Part shown: positions 18,114-27,170 of the stretch, in pieces
How positions within the stretch are numbered: position 1 is the first letter of the stretch
How the letters are laid out: each line of letters begins with the position of its first letter
From: Caballeronia zhejiangensis
GTDB lineage: Bacteria; Pseudomonadota; Gammaproteobacteria; Burkholderiales; Burkholderiaceae
Direction: 5' to 3'
NCBI RefSeq assembly: GCF_000698575.1
Contig: NZ_JFHD01000013.1
Span: 1 to 64,000 of the forward strand
Length of the DNA stretch: 64,000 nucleotides
The notes under the pieces: model-generated
Databases searched by the model: none
Told to the model about the DNA's origin: nothing
The model's input: the letters and a program-made list of their open reading frames with translations, nothing else
Position numbers and translations under genes: made by a program

Positions 18114-18454
18114 TTCGCACGACTCAGGCACGACGTTCGCTTTGAAACCAGTGACGGGTAACGTACGAATCGGCCATTTCATATGACCGATCGCGCACAT
18201 ACCCTCGCATCGCGTTGCAAGACGATGAGTTCAACAGCGCTACGCATCTTTCATCAACGGGCACGGCGAAAGACGCGTTCAAGCTCGCTGTTGCTATTTC
18301 GCCAAAACGGGCACGGCTCAGGATTTGAAGCGTAGAGTTCAAGTGCTTTGTCAAGAATGTGATGCGTCGCGGCAGGGGTTTCACTGATAGGGCTTCAATC
18401 ATCGGCGTGTTCGGCCGTTATCCCTAACATGAAAGCCGCGTGCTGGAGACTGAA
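18114..18454. other. Intergenic stretch without a convincing gene
   Basis: This 341-base stretch is less GC-rich than its neighbours. The short motif ACGGGCACGGC occurs twice (near 18258 and 18307). No reading frame with codon bias or a ribosome-binding site was found, apart from the GGAG that serves the start at 18455. Confidence 0.5.
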
Positions 18455-18703
18455 ATGAAATGCGCGAACGAGCAGTCCCTTCGTTATCAGGTAGAAAAAT
18501 GGCTCGCGCCGGGCAGCATGCCGGTGCATGTGAGGCAGTTCAGCCGCACGCGTGCCGACAGGCGGCGCTATGTATGCGTCGAGGCGTTGCACGGCGCGGT
18601 GTCGCGAGCGCTGTTCTTCTTCCGCCACGATGACGGGCACTGGTGCGTGTATCCGCCCGCACCGAAGCAAAGCAACATGCGCGGCGAAAGACTCGCGGCC
18701 TGA
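18455..18703 (+). CDS. Small hypothetical protein
   Basis: 82 aa, basic, soluble. It has an aromatic core (RRYVCVEALHGAVSRALFFF, then DDGHWCVYPP), which suggests a small beta-rich fold. The start at ATG 18455 has CTGGAG five bases upstream; a GTG at 18440 would add five residues. It is convergent with the J-domain gene, only six bases apart. Not recognised. Confidence 0.6.
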   Translation: MKCANEQSLRYQVEKWLAPGSMPVHVRQFSRTRADRRRYVCVEALHGAVSRALFFFRHDDGHWCVYPPAPKQSNMRGERLAA

Positions 18704-18709
18704 GGCGGT

Positions 18710-19303
18710 TCAGAAACGCAGGTTGTTGAGGAACTGGAACCACATCGCGCCGAGCGGATTCGACGCGTCGGCAGCCGCCGGTTCCTTCTCTTCTTTCTTC
18801 GCCGCGACCGGTTCTTCTTCGCGCTCTTTCTCTTTCGATTCTTCCCTCTCCTGACGCGATTCGTGCAGCGCGATCGCGCTATCCGCGATCTGACGCGCGG
18901 TCGACTCGTCGCATTGCGCGCCGAGCAGCACGCCGAACACGACGTCACGATTATGGCCTTGCGATGCAAAGCGCATCGCGAGCGATACGCGCTGCGCATA
19001 GAGCGCCTCGCGGGCTTCACGCTCCTTCGTTTCGCGCGCTTCGCGTTCGGCTTCTTCCTGCCGCACGCGCTCTTCCCAGCGGCGCATCTCTTCCGTGTAG
19101 ATGCGGTCGTAGACCTCGCGTTGCGCGGGGTCGGAGAGAATCGCGTAGGCTTCCTTGATCTCGAGGAACTTCGCGCGGGCGACGTCTTCGTTGCCCACGT
19201 TGCGATCCGGGTGGCAACGCATCGCGGCCTTGCGATACGCGCGTTTGATTTCTTCTTCGGTGGCGTGCTCGTCCACGCCGAGCGTTTCGTATAACGTTGC
19301 CAT
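18710..19303 (-). CDS. J-domain (DnaJ-like) co-chaperone
   Basis: 197 aa. An N-terminal J domain (residues 3-70) carries the HPD motif at 31-33, which stimulates a DnaK ATPase. A highly charged coiled coil follows (residues 70-115, rich in E and R), then a short segment and a Lys/Glu-rich low-complexity tail. It lacks the Gly/Phe region, zinc finger and C-terminal domains of DnaJ, so it is a specialised J protein, not the main DnaJ. Confidence 0.88.
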   Translation of the reverse strand: MATLYETLGVDEHATEEEIKRAYRKAAMRCHPDRNVGNEDVARAKFLEIKEAYAILSDPAQREVYDRIYTEEMRRWEERVRQEEAEREARETKEREAREALYAQRVSLAMRFASQGHNRDVVFGVLLGAQCDESTARQIADSAIALHESRQEREESKEKEREEEPVAAKKEEKEPAAADASNPLGAMWFQFLNNLRF

Positions 19304-19391
19304 CTTGCGTTCGGTGGGTGCGGGTCGTCGAGCATCCTAACACGCGAAAAACGGGGTCTTTTCGCGCGATGCGGCATTGCAACACGAACGG

Positions 19392-19745
19392 CTAGCGACC
19401 CGTGATCGCGCGTGCGGCCACGGCGCCTAACGAATCGAAGATGGCGCGCGCGGGCTTCAGATAGCGTGCGATATGCAGCCGTATGTTCACCACGCCCGCC
19501 ACGAAAATAAGAAGCGTGATGAGCAGATAGTCGCGCCGCTCCGGTAGGAGGTGATAACGCGTATGCAGCAGCACGAACACGATCCACACGAACGCCGGCG
19601 CATGCAGCGTCCAATGACGCTGCGCGAAATGCCACGCGATGCGGCGCACATCGCGTCGTGAAGCGCGATCGAGGCCTGCGAGTTCGGGGCGTCGGCGGAA
19701 AGAGAAAGGCATGAGGTTCAACGCACGCTTTGCGTGCGCCATCAT
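19392..19745 (-). CDS. Small membrane protein, hypothetical
   Basis: 117 aa with two predicted membrane helices (APAFVWIVFVLLHT and YLLITLLIFVAGVVNIRLHI), flanked by basic segments. Both 19745 and 19742 are ATG codons, and a Met at residue 12 is another possible start. It resembles 2TM-domain proteins, but I cannot name a family. It lies divergently from the HD-domain gene. Confidence 0.65.
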   Translation of the reverse strand: MMAHAKRALNLMPFSFRRRPELAGLDRASRRDVRRIAWHFAQRHWTLHAPAFVWIVFVLLHTRYHLLPERRDYLLITLLIFVAGVVNIRLHIARYLKPARAIFDSLGAVAARAITGR

Positions 19746-19816
19746 CGCGTCATAAAGCCTTGCGAGAATCGCGCGTCATTTCGCTCCAAGCATACCCGCC
19801 CGACCCTTTCCTTACG

Positions 19817-20365
19817 ATGGCGCTTTCACTCGACGACATCCGTCATCTCTTCGATGAACACGGTTCAATCGCCTATAGCGGCGAGCCGGTCACGCAATTG
19901 CAGCACGCGTTGCAAAGCGCGACGCTCGCCGAGCAGGCGGGCGCGAGCCGCGAGCTGATCGTCGCGGCCTTGCTGCACGATCTCGGGCACCTGCTGAATC
20001 TGCAAGGCGAGACACCGAGCGAACGCGGCATCGACGATCTGCATCAGTACTTCGCGCTGCCGTTTCTGCGTCCGCTGTTTTCCGACGCCGTGCTCGAACC
20101 GATTCGCCTGCACGTCGATGCAAAACGCTGCCTTTGTGCGATCGATGCGTCGTATCACGCGCGGCTGTCGGCGGATTCGGTGCGCAGCCTCCAATTGCAA
20201 GGCGGCATATTCGACGATGAAACCGTGCAAGCCTTTCTCGCGAAGCCCTACGCGCGCGATGCCATCGCGCTGCGCCGATGGGACGATGAAGCGAAGGACG
20301 CGCGGCGCGTTACGCCCGCGCTGCCGCATTTCATGGAAATCGTGGCGAGCGTCGCGCTGAGTTAG
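19817..20365 (+). CDS. PhnZ-like HD-domain oxygenase
   Basis: 182 aa single HD domain. The HD motif (LLHDLGHLLN) is at residues 55-58, and the later segment LHVDAKRCLCAID matches proteins annotated as phosphonate-degradation-associated HDIG proteins. Characterised PhnZ is a di-iron oxygenase acting on 2-amino-1-hydroxyethylphosphonate. No other phosphonate gene is adjacent, so the substrate is uncertain. The start MALSLDD is chosen because upstream residues are not protein-like. Confidence 0.78.
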   Translation: MALSLDDIRHLFDEHGSIAYSGEPVTQLQHALQSATLAEQAGASRELIVAALLHDLGHLLNLQGETPSERGIDDLHQYFALPFLRPLFSDAVLEPIRLHVDAKRCLCAIDASYHARLSADSVRSLQLQGGIFDDETVQAFLAKPYARDAIALRRWDDEAKDARRVTPALPHFMEIVASVALS

Positions 20366-20410
20366 GCGTCGCTGCATCGAAGAACGCACGTTCGCGTATC
20401 GCGCTAGACT

Positions 20411-21892
20411 GTGCGCCATGCGTCCATTCCCATTCGAAAGCGCCTTGCAACAAGCCTTCAGCGCGCATACGAGCGCCGCATCGTGAAAGGCGGCAACTTC
20501 CGCATCACCGCCGCCGTCGTCGCTTCGGCGCTCTTCATGCAAAACATGGACGGCACGATCGTCGCGACCGCCATCCCGGCGATGGCCCGCGATCTGAACG
20601 TCGACGCCGTTCATCTGTCCAGCGCGATCACCGCCTATCTCGTTGCGCTGACCGTCTTCATTCCCGCGAGCGGCTGGGTCGCCGACCGTTTCGGCGCGCG
20701 CCGCGTGTTCATGTGGGCGATCGCGACGTTCACGCTCGCGTCCGTTGCGTGCGCCGCGGCGATGAACCTGCCGCAACTGCTCGCCGCGCGCGTTGTGCAA
20801 GGCCTCGGCGGCGCGATGATGGTGCCTGTCGGCCGTCTGATCCTGTTTCGCGGCGTCAAACGCGAGGAACTGCTGCAAGCGACGACATGGCTCACGATGC
20901 CCGCGCTCGTCGGTCCGTTGCTCGGCCCGCCGCTCGGCGGCTTTCTCACCGACGCGCTCTCGTGGCGCAGCATCTTCTGGGTCAACGTGCCGGTCGGCGT
21001 CGCCGGTCTCTTTCTCACCTGGAAGTTATTGCCGCCTTCGCCGCCCGAAGAACGCACGCCGCCCGATCTGCGCGGCATGCTGATGTCGGGCGCGTCGCTG
21101 AGTCTGTTCATGATCGGCATCGAGAGCGCGGGGCGCGGCGTGCTGCCGGCCGGCGTGCCGTGGATTTGCGTCGCCGTCGGCCTGCTGCTCTTTCGCGCGA
21201 CCGTGCTGCATTGCCGGCGCGCGCCGAATCCGGCCATCGACTTTTCGTTGCTTTCGATCCCCACGTTCCACGCCGCGACGGTCGCGGGCAGCCTGTTTCG
21301 CGCCGGCGCGGGCGCGCTGCCCTTTCTCGTGCCGCTGACGCTACAGACGGGCTTCGGCTACAGCGCGACGGCGAGCGGCCTCGTCACGTTCGCGAGCGCG
21401 CTCGGCTCGTTCTGCATGCGCCCGATGACGGCGCTCGCGCTGCGGCGCTTCTCCGTGCGGACCGTTTTATGCGCGGGCAGCGTCGTGTTCGCGGCCGTGC
21501 TGCTCGTCTGCTCGACGATGTCGCAGGCCTGGCCCGCCGCCGCGATCTTCCTGCTCCTGCTGCTCGGCGGACTCGGCCGGTCGCTGAGTTTCGCGACGAT
21601 GGGCGCGCTCGCCTTCGCCGATGTGCCCAAGCCGCGCCTCGCCGCCGCGACCTCGTTCCAGGGCACCGCGCAACAGTTGATGAAGGCGGTCGGCGTGACG
21701 GTCGCCGCCGGCACGATTCAGGCGACGATGCTCGTTTCCGGCAGCGCGCATACCGAGCGCTGGCAACTGGCGTGCGGTTTCATCGTGACGGCGCTGGTCG
21801 TCCTGGCCTCGCTCCCGATGTTCGCGCGTCTCTCGGACGATGCGGGCGAAGGCATATCGGCGCCGGCTTCCAAGCGTGCCGAACGCACGTAA
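20411..21892 (+). CDS. MFS multidrug exporter (DHA2-like)
   Basis: 493 aa with about 14 membrane helices. Family signatures are the motif C-like QNMDGTIVATAIPAMARDLN, motif A (GWVADRFGARRVF) and RVVQGLGGAMMVPVGRLIL. It probably exports drugs or metabolites using the proton gradient. The assigned start is GTG at 20411; a GTG at 20483 (VKGGNFR) is as plausible, and neither has a strong ribosome-binding site. Confidence 0.88.
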   Translation: MRHASIPIRKRLATSLQRAYERRIVKGGNFRITAAVVASALFMQNMDGTIVATAIPAMARDLNVDAVHLSSAITAYLVALTVFIPASGWVADRFGARRVFMWAIATFTLASVACAAAMNLPQLLAARVVQGLGGAMMVPVGRLILFRGVKREELLQATTWLTMPALVGPLLGPPLGGFLTDALSWRSIFWVNVPVGVAGLFLTWKLLPPSPPEERTPPDLRGMLMSGASLSLFMIGIESAGRGVLPAGVPWICVAVGLLLFRATVLHCRRAPNPAIDFSLLSIPTFHAATVAGSLFRAGAGALPFLVPLTLQTGFGYSATASGLVTFASALGSFCMRPMTALALRRFSVRTVLCAGSVVFAAVLLVCSTMSQAWPAAAIFLLLLLGGLGRSLSFATMGALAFADVPKPRLAAATSFQGTAQQLMKAVGVTVAAGTIQATMLVSGSAHTERWQLACGFIVTALVVLASLPMFARLSDDAGEGISAPASKRAERT

Positions 21893-21941
21893 TTCCTTCC
21901 GATCCGCGAAACAAAACATCAGATTTAAGACAAGTACATGA

Positions 21942-21970
21942 TCCACAAGGCTTTTTTATGTGGCTATAAT
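21942..21970 (+). promoter_or_regulatory. Probable sigma-70 promoter of the lytic transglycosylase gene
   Basis: A perfect TATAAT (21965-21970) lies 28 bases before the ATG at 21998. TCCACA (21942-21947), four of six matches to the -35 consensus, sits 17 bases upstream. The surrounding DNA is AT-rich for this genome. Confidence 0.6.
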
Positions 21971-21997
21971 GCGATTCCGCTTTGATCTGGCCATCCG

Positions 21998-22573
21998 ATG
22001 CGTCGTGTACTTGTCATCTTTGCCGCCCTTGCCCTCTCGCTGAACGGCGCGCCTGCCGCCCACGCACAGGACAATCCGCTCGCCGCCAGCAATCCGGTCG
22101 CGCAGTCCGCCGTCGCGCAAGACCCGAAGGCCGAGCAGGCAAGTCACAAGATTTCGGAAATGCTCACGCGCAAATTCGGCGTGGCGCGCCAAAAGGCGGA
22201 AACCATCGCTACGGCGGTCATGTCGTCCGCGTCGAAATATTCGCTGCCTCCGGCGCTTTTGCTCGCCATCATCTCGATCGAATCGCGCTTCAAGGAAACC
22301 GCCCGAGGGCCGAACAATGCAACGGGCCTCATGCAAGTGGTGCCGTCGGCGCACAAGAAACTGGTGCGCAACGTCGATCTGACGGATCCGGAAGACAACA
22401 TCGAGACGGGCTCTGCCATCCTGCACGGCTATGTGAAGTCCGCTCAGGGCGATGTCGATGCCGCGCTGAAAAGCTACGGCGGTTCGCGCGCCTACGCCGA
22501 GAAGGTCAGCGTGCGCGCAAAGGCGTTCGAACCGGCCGCATCCGTCGATGCGGCGTCGGCGAGCGCTCAATAA
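21998..22573 (+). CDS. Exported lytic transglycosylase (SLT domain)
   Basis: 191 aa. A signal peptide (1-23, AHA|QD) precedes a lysozyme-like SLT domain. The catalytic Glu is in the motif AIISIESRFKE, and the conserved GLMQV and SYGGSRAYAEKV segments follow. It cleaves peptidoglycan in the periplasm. A short Ala-rich linker sits between the signal peptide and the domain. It is a compact single-domain enzyme. Confidence 0.92.
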   Translation: MRRVLVIFAALALSLNGAPAAHAQDNPLAASNPVAQSAVAQDPKAEQASHKISEMLTRKFGVARQKAETIATAVMSSASKYSLPPALLLAIISIESRFKETARGPNNATGLMQVVPSAHKKLVRNVDLTDPEDNIETGSAILHGYVKSAQGDVDAALKSYGGSRAYAEKVSVRAKAFEPAASVDAASASAQ

Positions 22574-22664
22574 GCTTTAATCTCGCGCGCCGCCGCCGGG
22601 CGGATGCCGCAACACGTCCCGAGGACGTCGCGGCGATCGCACCCGACTGCGCGCCGGCCTCGCT

Positions 22665-23015
22665 TCAATAAGCCTTCTTGGTGCCACTGCCGTCGGACTT
22701 CGTGCCGCCCGAATTCATGTTGCCGTTGTTCGGCGCACTGCGTTGCACCGTGCCCTGATCCTGGCTCATGCCGTTGGTCGCGTCGTTGCCCATGCCGCTC
22801 TTCGCGCCGGTGCCGGTCGTGCCATCCGCCGAGCCGCCCATTCCCGTTCCGCCCATACCGACGCCGCCGCCCTTGCCGCCCGCAGCCGAACCGGCGCCGG
22901 CCGAACCGTTGCCGCCTGCGCCCATCGAACCGCCGCCGCCCGCTTGCGCATAGACGCCGCCCGACAAGCCGAGTACCAGCGCGGAAATCACCAACTTCTT
23001 CGTAGTCGCGTTCAT
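22665..23015 (-). CDS. Small exported Gly/Ser-rich protein
   Basis: 116 aa. A signal peptide (1-23, VYA|QA) precedes a mature part dominated by Gly, Ser, Asn and Thr with repeats such as GMGGTGMGGSADG, ending GTKKAY. Low complexity gives no fold assignment. The start codon is preceded in the gene direction by CGGGAGAC. It may be a surface or periplasmic filler protein. It is one of three low-complexity exported proteins in a row. Confidence 0.7.
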   Translation of the reverse strand: MNATTKKLVISALVLGLSGGVYAQAGGGGSMGAGGNGSAGAGSAAGGKGGGVGMGGTGMGGSADGTTGTGAKSGMGNDATNGMSQDQGTVQRSAPNNGNMNSGGTKSDGSGTKKAY

Positions 23016-23126
23016 TGCAAGTCTCCCGAGTTTGCGTATCGGTCGTCGCGTATGTCGTGCAACGACCGTGTCCGCATTAGCGCAAGGGACGTGCCGCGAG
23101 TCTCATCGCGTCAGACGATCAGTGGA

Positions 23127-23444
23127 TCAGTAGCCGCACGGCACGTACGCATTGCGATAGTTGTCGTAGCAGTAGCCAGGCGGCTGCGCCGGCTGCGCAT
23201 AAACGGGCTGTGCGTAGGCGGGCTCCGCATACGCGGGTTGCTGATAGACGGGTTGCGCGTAAGCCGGTTGAGCATTGGCGACCGATGTGACCAGCGCACC
23301 GAGCACCGCTCCGCCGATCAGCGCGCCGACGATCGCACCGCCATCGCCGCCGTGGCCGCGGCCACCGCCGTGTCCGTGCGCCGAGGCTTGGCCCGCCATC
23401 GTCAGACTACCGATCATCAACAAGACAAGTGCTGTGCGTTTCAT
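23127..23444 (-). CDS. Small exported protein with Gly-rich membrane segment and QPxYA repeats
   Basis: 105 aa. Signal peptide MKRTALVLLMIGSLTMAGQA(SA) is followed by a His/Gly stretch (HGHGGGRGHGGDGG), a Gly-zipper-like hydrophobic segment (AIVGALIGGAVLGALVTSV), repeated QPAYAQPVY-type units and a Cys-bearing end (YCYDNYRNAYVPCGY). The Gly zipper resembles small outer-membrane or periplasmic proteins. The start at 23444 has GGAG six bases upstream. Function unknown. Confidence 0.72.
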   Translation of the reverse strand: MKRTALVLLMIGSLTMAGQASAHGHGGGRGHGGDGGAIVGALIGGAVLGALVTSVANAQPAYAQPVYQQPAYAEPAYAQPVYAQPAQPPGYCYDNYRNAYVPCGY

Positions 23445-23829
23445 GAGCTTCTCCATTTCCCGTTTAGCCGGGTTCGTGGAAGTCATCTTAAGCAGACAGC
23501 TAAGAAATAACTGCATTACTTGGTAACCGCGCATTTCAACGATTACAAATAGGCTGATTCGTTCGGATTCCCAATCGTTAAAACCACAGTTACAAATGGA
23601 AGCGAATTCGCTACGACGTAACAGCTTTTTCAGCCGGTTCGGTAATGCAGATGCTCGCGCCCAAGCAATCCCGCCGCTTTTACCGCATGCCGTTTCATTT
23701 GCTCGCCACTGGTTACTGTTTGTCACCAGAAGAACGTCAACTGGATCGAAGCACCCGGCGTTTTCATCGTCAGCGCGGCGCACTGCGCGCCACGCGTCCT
23801 CGAATAAAAGATCAAGGGAGTTTCAAACC
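23445..23829. other. AT-rich divergent intergenic region
   Basis: 385 bases between two divergent exported-protein genes. The part from about 23490 to 23640 is AT-rich for this genome, with near-repeats GATTACAAATAGG and AGTTACAAATGG, and probably holds both promoters. No gene was recognised. Confidence 0.5.
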
Positions 23830-24303
23830 ATGAAGAAGATCGTCGCTGCTCTCGCATCCGCCATGCTGGTCTCCACCGTATTCGCGCAAACCGCCGCCAC
23901 CGACGCCGGCAAAGCGCAACTGAAGGCGAACAACGAAAAGGCCGAGGCGCAGGCGAGCGCCAACAAGAAGAAGGCCGAAGCACAGCACGACGCCGCGAAG
24001 GCGCAGGCATCGGCGAACGAGGACAAGGCATCGGCGCAAGCCGACGCCAACAAGGAAGCCGCGAAGGTAGCGCAGGCGACCACGCCGGAACAGGCTTCCG
24101 ACGCTCGCGGTGATGCCGCCAAGGCACAGGCGAAAGCCGACAAGAAAAAGCACGCTGCACAAAGCAAGGCCGACAAGAAAAAGCAGGACGCAGCGAAGGA
24201 TGCCAACGTGGCACAAGCGAAGGCCGACAAGGAAAAAGTCGAAGCACAAAACGACGCGAACAAGTCGGCCGCCGATGCGAAGGTCGACGCGGCGAAGAAG
24301 TAA
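23830..24303 (+). CDS. Exported Ala/Lys-rich coiled-coil protein
   Basis: 157 aa. A signal peptide (MKKIVAALASAMLVSTVFA|QT) precedes a mature region made almost only of A, K, D, Q, E and N in heptad-like repeats (KAEAQASANKKKAEAQ, AKADKKKHAAQSKADKKK). It is predicted to be a long helix or coiled coil in the periplasm. The ATG follows AAGGGAG by seven bases. Similar Lys/Ala repeat proteins occur in this bacterial group without a known role. A terminator follows. Confidence 0.8.
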   Translation: MKKIVAALASAMLVSTVFAQTAATDAGKAQLKANNEKAEAQASANKKKAEAQHDAAKAQASANEDKASAQADANKEAAKVAQATTPEQASDARGDAAKAQAKADKKKHAAQSKADKKKQDAAKDANVAQAKADKEKVEAQNDANKSAADAKVDAAKK

Positions 24304-24370
24304 GGGAGGCGAGCGTCCCTCGCATTGCGCATCGGGCATTGCATATCAACAAACCGGTGCGTTCGATTCA

Positions 24371-24395
24371 GGCGAGCCTTCGGGCTCGCCTTTTT
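24371..24395 (+). terminator. Intrinsic terminator after the Ala/Lys-rich gene
   Basis: A perfect eight-base stem GGCGAGCC/GGCTCGCC closes a UUCG tetraloop and is followed by TTTTT. Confidence 0.92.
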
Positions 24396-24508
24396 ACTTG
24401 CCTATGTTCTCGGATCAGCGCGGCACGCGTTTCGATGGCGTCGTGTTCGGGCTCGACCTCATGCGCGATCCGCACGACGCCCCCATCGAAACGCACGGGG
24501 CGCGCTGA

Positions 24509-25486
24509 TCAATCCACGCGCTCGATTTCATCCGCGACGGTTTCATGCTCGACGCTCGCGTGATGCTCGCTCATCGGCATCGGCGATGCCTTTTTGCGCG
24601 AGCGCATCAGAAGACGCGCGCTATGCACGCCCGTCAGCACGACAGCGATCCAGATCGGCACATAAGTCCCGAGCTGGTGCGCTGAAAACGGCTCGCCGAG
24701 CAGCAGCACCGCCACGCCGACGAGCAGCACCGGTTCCACATAGCCAAGAATGCCGAATAGCGCGAGCGGCAGATGACGGCTCGCGCGCAGATACGACGCG
24801 AGCGCGATCGTGCTCAATGCGCCGAGTCCGGGAAGCAGCACGAGCCACAGATGCGGCGCGCCCGCGACCTCCGTGAACGCGCCGCGCGCGAACAGCATGA
24901 GCGCGGCGACGGGCGACATCAGCATGATCTCCACCGCGAACGACACGAGCGGGTCCGCGTTGAGCCGTCGACGCAACATGAAGTACGGCGGATAACCGAG
25001 CATCACGACGAGCGTCGGCCATGCGAACGCATGCGTGGCGATGAGCTCATGCGCAACGCCGACGGCCGCCACCGCGACGCCTGCCCACTGGAATCCATCG
25101 AGCCGCTCGCCGTAGTGAAAGCGTCCGAGCAGCACCATCGCGAGGGGAAGCAGGAAATAGCCGAGCGATACTTCGAGCGCGCGCCCGTGCAGCGGCGCCC
25201 AGAGAAAGATCCACAACTGCAGGCCGAGCAGCGCGGCCGTGATCGCGAACATCAGCAGCAGTCGCGGCGTTTTGGCGAGCCTCGCGACGAGCGCGCATAA
25301 TTGCGGCCAGCGCTTTCTCACCGCGACCAGCGCGAGCGCGCCCGGCAATGTCCACACGATACGCCACGCGAAGATGTCGAGGCCGTCGAGCGGCGCGAGC
25401 CATTTCGTGTAGCCCGACATGAGCGCGAAGAGCGCGGAAGCCGCGACGGACAGCGCGATGCCGCGCGCGAGGTCATGCTGATTCAT
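24509..25486 (-). CDS. RarD/EamA-family permease
   Basis: 325 aa with about 10 membrane helices. The sequence ALFALMSGYTKWLAPLDGLDIFAWRI near the start matches RarD proteins of the drug/metabolite transporter superfamily. A charged cytoplasmic tail ends the protein. The start MNQHDLARG at 25486 is chosen over a longer open frame whose extra residues are not protein-like. The substrate is unknown. Confidence 0.88.
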   Translation of the reverse strand: MNQHDLARGIALSVAASALFALMSGYTKWLAPLDGLDIFAWRIVWTLPGALALVAVRKRWPQLCALVARLAKTPRLLLMFAITAALLGLQLWIFLWAPLHGRALEVSLGYFLLPLAMVLLGRFHYGERLDGFQWAGVAVAAVGVAHELIATHAFAWPTLVVMLGYPPYFMLRRRLNADPLVSFAVEIMLMSPVAALMLFARGAFTEVAGAPHLWLVLLPGLGALSTIALASYLRASRHLPLALFGILGYVEPVLLVGVAVLLLGEPFSAHQLGTYVPIWIAVVLTGVHSARLLMRSRKKASPMPMSEHHASVEHETVADEIERVD

Positions 25487-25860
25487 CGGGAAGTCGCTGC
25501 GCGTTGAAGGTGAATGCAAGCCGGACACAACGTGAACTGCGCATTCTAAACGCCGCGAGCGCTTTGTTTTCGGAACGCGCTTCAAAGAAAACTGCCGCGC
25601 GCGCCCGCTTTTTGCTTCCTTCATGCTTCGCATTCGGCATGAACTCTGCCGCGTGAACATTGTCTCTTGCGGTTGTCTTTTGCCGGTCATGTTGATCGGC
25701 GACCCTTGTCGGTCCGGCGCGTTCAGCCGGCCTGTCCCTCAGTCCGAGCGGCACACCGCGCGATCATCCGCCGCTCACGTCGAAGCATCCGCTGCAACAA
25801 CGCGCCGTGCCATCGTTTCCCGGTGGCACGCGAAGAAAACGCCGCATCGATGGAGACGTC
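25487..25860. other. Divergent intergenic region rarD-like/egtD
   Basis: 374 bases with no convincing gene. The region should hold the promoters of both divergent genes. I could not pick out a clear -10/-35 pair. Confidence 0.45.
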
Positions 25861-26829
25861 ATGACTCAAGCTGCCCTTTCCCCCCGCTTCAACAATGCCT
25901 TCGCAGAGGCTGTGCACACAGGACTCAGCAAGCGTCCGCAGAAAGAACTGCCGTCGATGTATCTGTATGACGAAGTGGGTTCGGCCCTCTTCGAAGTGAT
26001 CACCGCGCTGCCCGAGTACGGCGTGACGCGCGCCGAAGAGCGCGTGCTGAAGGACCACGCGACGGACATCGTCGCGGCGATGCCCGGCGACATTCAGGTC
26101 GCGGAACTCGGCAGCGGCAGCGGCCGCAAGACGCGCCGCATCCTGGAAGCGCTGTGTAAGAAGCAGCCGACCGCCTATCATCCGATTGAAATTTCGCGCA
26201 CCGCATTGCAGTTGTGCCGGCGCGAACTGAGCGATATCGAGCGCGTGTCGATTGTCGGACATGAACGCGACTACCTCGCCGGACTCTCCGAAGTCAGCGC
26301 CAAGCGCAAGGACGGCGAAAGACTGCTCGTGCTGTTTCTCGGCAGCACCATCGGCAATTTCGCGCGGCTTGCGGCGACGAAGTTCCTGTGCTCGATTCGC
26401 GGCATGCTGCAACCTGGCGACGCGCTTCTGCTCGGCACCGATCTCATCAAGCCGCTGCCGGTGTTGATCGCCGCGTACGACGATCCGATCGGCGTGACGG
26501 CCGCGTTCAACCTGAACATGCTCGCGCGCATCAATCGCGAACTGGGCGGCGACTTTCCGATCGACGCCTTCGAGCACGTCGCGCGCTTCAATCCGGATGC
26601 GCGCAGCGTCGAGATGCATTTGCGTGCGAAGCGCGCGCTTTCCGTACGCGTGCGCGGCGCGGATCTGCGCGTGGACTTCCGCGAAGGCGAAACGATCTGG
26701 ACGGAAAGCAGCCACAAATATGCGGCCGATGAAGTCGCGCCCATCGCCGCCGATGCGGGCTTCGAATGCACGCATCAGTGGCGCGACGAGGAATGGCAGT
26801 TCGCGGAGAGCCTGCTGGTCGCGCGTTAG
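25861..26829 (+). CDS. egtD: L-histidine N(alpha)-methyltransferase EgtD
   Basis: 322 aa SAM-dependent enzyme that trimethylates histidine to hercynine. Visible motifs are the substrate-side YLYDEVGSALFEVITALPEY, the SAM loop ELGSGSGRKTRRIL and FLGSTIGNF. The start MTQAAL is preceded by GGAG. EgtB, the sulfoxide synthase of the ergothioneine pathway, is not adjacent. The product may be hercynine used elsewhere, or egtB may lie outside the window. It ends overlapping the acylphosphatase gene by four bases in convergent orientation. Confidence 0.93.
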   Translation: MTQAALSPRFNNAFAEAVHTGLSKRPQKELPSMYLYDEVGSALFEVITALPEYGVTRAEERVLKDHATDIVAAMPGDIQVAELGSGSGRKTRRILEALCKKQPTAYHPIEISRTALQLCRRELSDIERVSIVGHERDYLAGLSEVSAKRKDGERLLVLFLGSTIGNFARLAATKFLCSIRGMLQPGDALLLGTDLIKPLPVLIAAYDDPIGVTAAFNLNMLARINRELGGDFPIDAFEHVARFNPDARSVEMHLRAKRALSVRVRGADLRVDFREGETIWTESSHKYAADEVAPIAADAGFECTHQWRDEEWQFAESLLVAR

Positions 26830-27122
26830 TGCTGCTCGAAGCGCTCGTAGCGTTTCTCGATGTGGCGCTCCTCGCTGTGAAACTCGGTGACGCGGGCATG
26901 CGGCGGCCCGCGTCGCAGCCATTCGAGCATCAGATCGACCTGATTGGCCGCGCCCTGCACGACCGCTTCGACGGAGCCGTCATCAAGATTGGCGACCCAG
27001 CCGCGCACGCCCAGCGCGTGCGCCTTGCGCACCGTGTGATGCCTGAAACCGACGCCCTGCACGACGCCGCGCACACGCACGTAATAGGTTTCGATTCTCG
27101 TATCCAGATCCGGGCCCGGCAT
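26826..27122 (-). CDS. acyP: Acylphosphatase
   Basis: 98 aa, typical length. It hydrolyses carboxyl-phosphate bonds of acylphosphates in the cytoplasm. The family signature VRGVVQGVGFRHHTVRKAHALG holds the catalytic Arg, and GWVANLDDGSVEAVVQG holds the catalytic Asn. The start follows AAGGAG. The C-terminus carries an extra charged tail beyond the core domain. Confidence 0.94.
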   Translation of the reverse strand: MPGPDLDTRIETYYVRVRGVVQGVGFRHHTVRKAHALGVRGWVANLDDGSVEAVVQGAANQVDLMLEWLRRGPPHARVTEFHSEERHIEKRYERFEQH

Positions 27123-27170
27123 CGCGCTTACTCCTTTCCAGTGTTCATAAGCGCATTGTAGACACGCGCT

